64,000 nucleotides of DNA from SMWD01 sp002729875 (lineage in GTDB: Bacteria > Pseudomonadota > Gammaproteobacteria > Steroidobacterales > GCA-2729495): NCBI GenBank assembly GCA_036010905.1, contig DASCMH010000016.1, positions 31,844-95,843 on the forward strand. Direction: 5' to 3'. The position numbers were made by a program, and so were the translations under genes. How positions within the stretch are numbered: position 1 is the stretch's first letter; the number at the start of each line of letters is the position of its first letter. A model generated the notes under the pieces. That model was not told the origin of the DNA, did not search any database, and worked only from the letters and a program-made list of their open reading frames with translations. Shown in pieces: positions 63,589 to 64,000 of this stretch.

Positions 63589-63965
63589 AAATTCCTATCC
63601 TTTTCTACAGGCGCCTTGAAGAATATGGCATAGAACACCGGCACCACAATCATGGTCAGCACACTGGCGACCATCAGACCGCCTATGATGGTGACTGCCA
63701 TCGAGATGAAGAAGGCATCGAACAGCAGCGGAATCATGCCCAACGCTGTGGTGGATGCCGCCATAGCAACCGGGCGCAGACGACTGGCACCTGAGTCCAC
63801 GATTGCGGACAACAATTCCTTGCCGTCTCCTAATTCGAAGTTAATCTGATCGATCAGCACGATGCGTATCTTTTCCTCCGCACTATATTGCTTGCGTGTC
63901 TTGCGCTTGATGTCACGAATGATCCGTTCTGACGACGCAGGTCGTCTTGCTGGTTTCTGTTTCAT
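63552..63965 (-). pseudogene. chimera of IS3-type orfA start and RND efflux pump C-terminus
   Basis: 137 residues from ATG 63965 (AGGAG upstream). The first 35 or so (MKQKPARRPASSERIIRDI, then YSAEEKIRIVL) are the beginning of an IS3-type transposase orfA. At IVL the frame turns into the last third of an AcrB-like RND pump (IDQINFELGDGKELL, RPVAMAASTTALGMIPLLF, VASVLTMIVVPVFYAIFF). The natural RND end is replaced by sequence of the hairpin repeat (63583-63600). An in-frame fusion of a decayed locus. Confidence 0.75.
63560..63600 (+). repeat. dispersed hairpin-ended repeat, copy C
   Basis: CGCTGATTCGACTCGTCCGC then the palindrome GGATAGAAATTCCTATCC (63583-63600). This is the only copy still attached to a transposase remnant and so identifies the others as likely IS91-like ends. 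Confidence 0.8.
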
Positions 63966-64000
63966 CTCAACTCCTCGGGTCAGGATGAACAAAAACTCTC

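Noticed and set aside
1..64000. tRNA, rRNA and CRISPR search by eye
   Set aside because: No T-loop GGTTCGAATCC-type motif in intergenic DNA, no rRNA-like stretch and no regularly spaced repeat-spacer array was seen; a covariance-model scan could still find a small RNA.

Overview
The window looks like a chromosomal segment of a Gram-negative heterotroph, most likely a gammaproteobacterium. The reasons are four TonB-dependent receptors, a UbiM-type ubiquinone hydroxylase, NirBD, an Hsp15/HslR homologue, a VPxPA-type C-terminal sorting signal and Tat/lipoprotein signals. Base composition is moderate, and some stretches (about 54.8-57.0 kb and 59.4-60.6 kb) are visibly more AT-rich. I found no rRNA, tRNA or CRISPR array. 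All family calls come from reading the sequence and motifs; no database search was run.

Layout. 0.2-3.7 kb: a Rieske oxygenase and an LLM flavin enzyme, then a small barrel protein and a methyltransferase. 3.9-6.6 kb: hemerythrin, DUF2249 and a polytopic membrane protein, a set often linked to nitric oxide or oxygen handling. 6.8-12.9 kb: a bilin-reductase-like protein with an added C-terminal domain, a DUF692 (MNIO)/DUF2063 pair, UbiM and a prolyl-oligopeptidase lipoprotein. 13.0-15.6 kb: MATE exporter and a PaaK-like adenylating enzyme. 15.8-23.4 kb: a second Rieske/LLM set with its own TonB receptor, MFS transporter, membrane protein and divergent MarR regulator. 23.5-27.7 kb: a BciA-like vinyl-reductase homologue and two DUF1566 surface proteins around an NADP-dependent oxidoreductase. 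28.2-30.6 kb: carbamoyltransferase, SxtJ and DUF5989 trio, bracketed by two copies of one small repeat. 31.0-33.8 kb: nirBD. 33.9-42.4 kb: GH6 cellulase, two TonB receptors and a multidomain surface protein. 43-50.3 kb: Tat amidase, a tandem pair of MORN-type genes, an orphan molybdopterin oxidoreductase and an MFS transporter. 50.4-56.8 kb: a fourth TonB receptor, an NTF2-like protein, SURF1 and a SUMF1-domain protein. 57.0-59.4 kb: a two-gene module between 48-bp inverted repeats. 59.5-64 kb: small secreted proteins, an SDR, HslR and a patch of mobile-element debris (IS91-like transposase tail, IS3-type orfA fused to an RND tail).

How it fits together. TonB receptors, MFS transporters, Rieske oxygenases, LLM flavoenzymes, amidase, SDRs and a PaaK-like ligase suggest a scavenging or catabolic accessory region for complex organic substrates. 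The most unusual content is tetrapyrrole-flavoured: a ferredoxin-dependent-bilin-reductase-like protein fused to a PCP-reductase-like domain next to an MNIO pair, and a BciA-like reductase 16 kb away, with no photosynthesis gene in view. Five dispersed copies of one hairpin-ended repeat, apparently ends of an IS91-like element, and several gene fragments show that 42-64 kb has been rearranged repeatedly.
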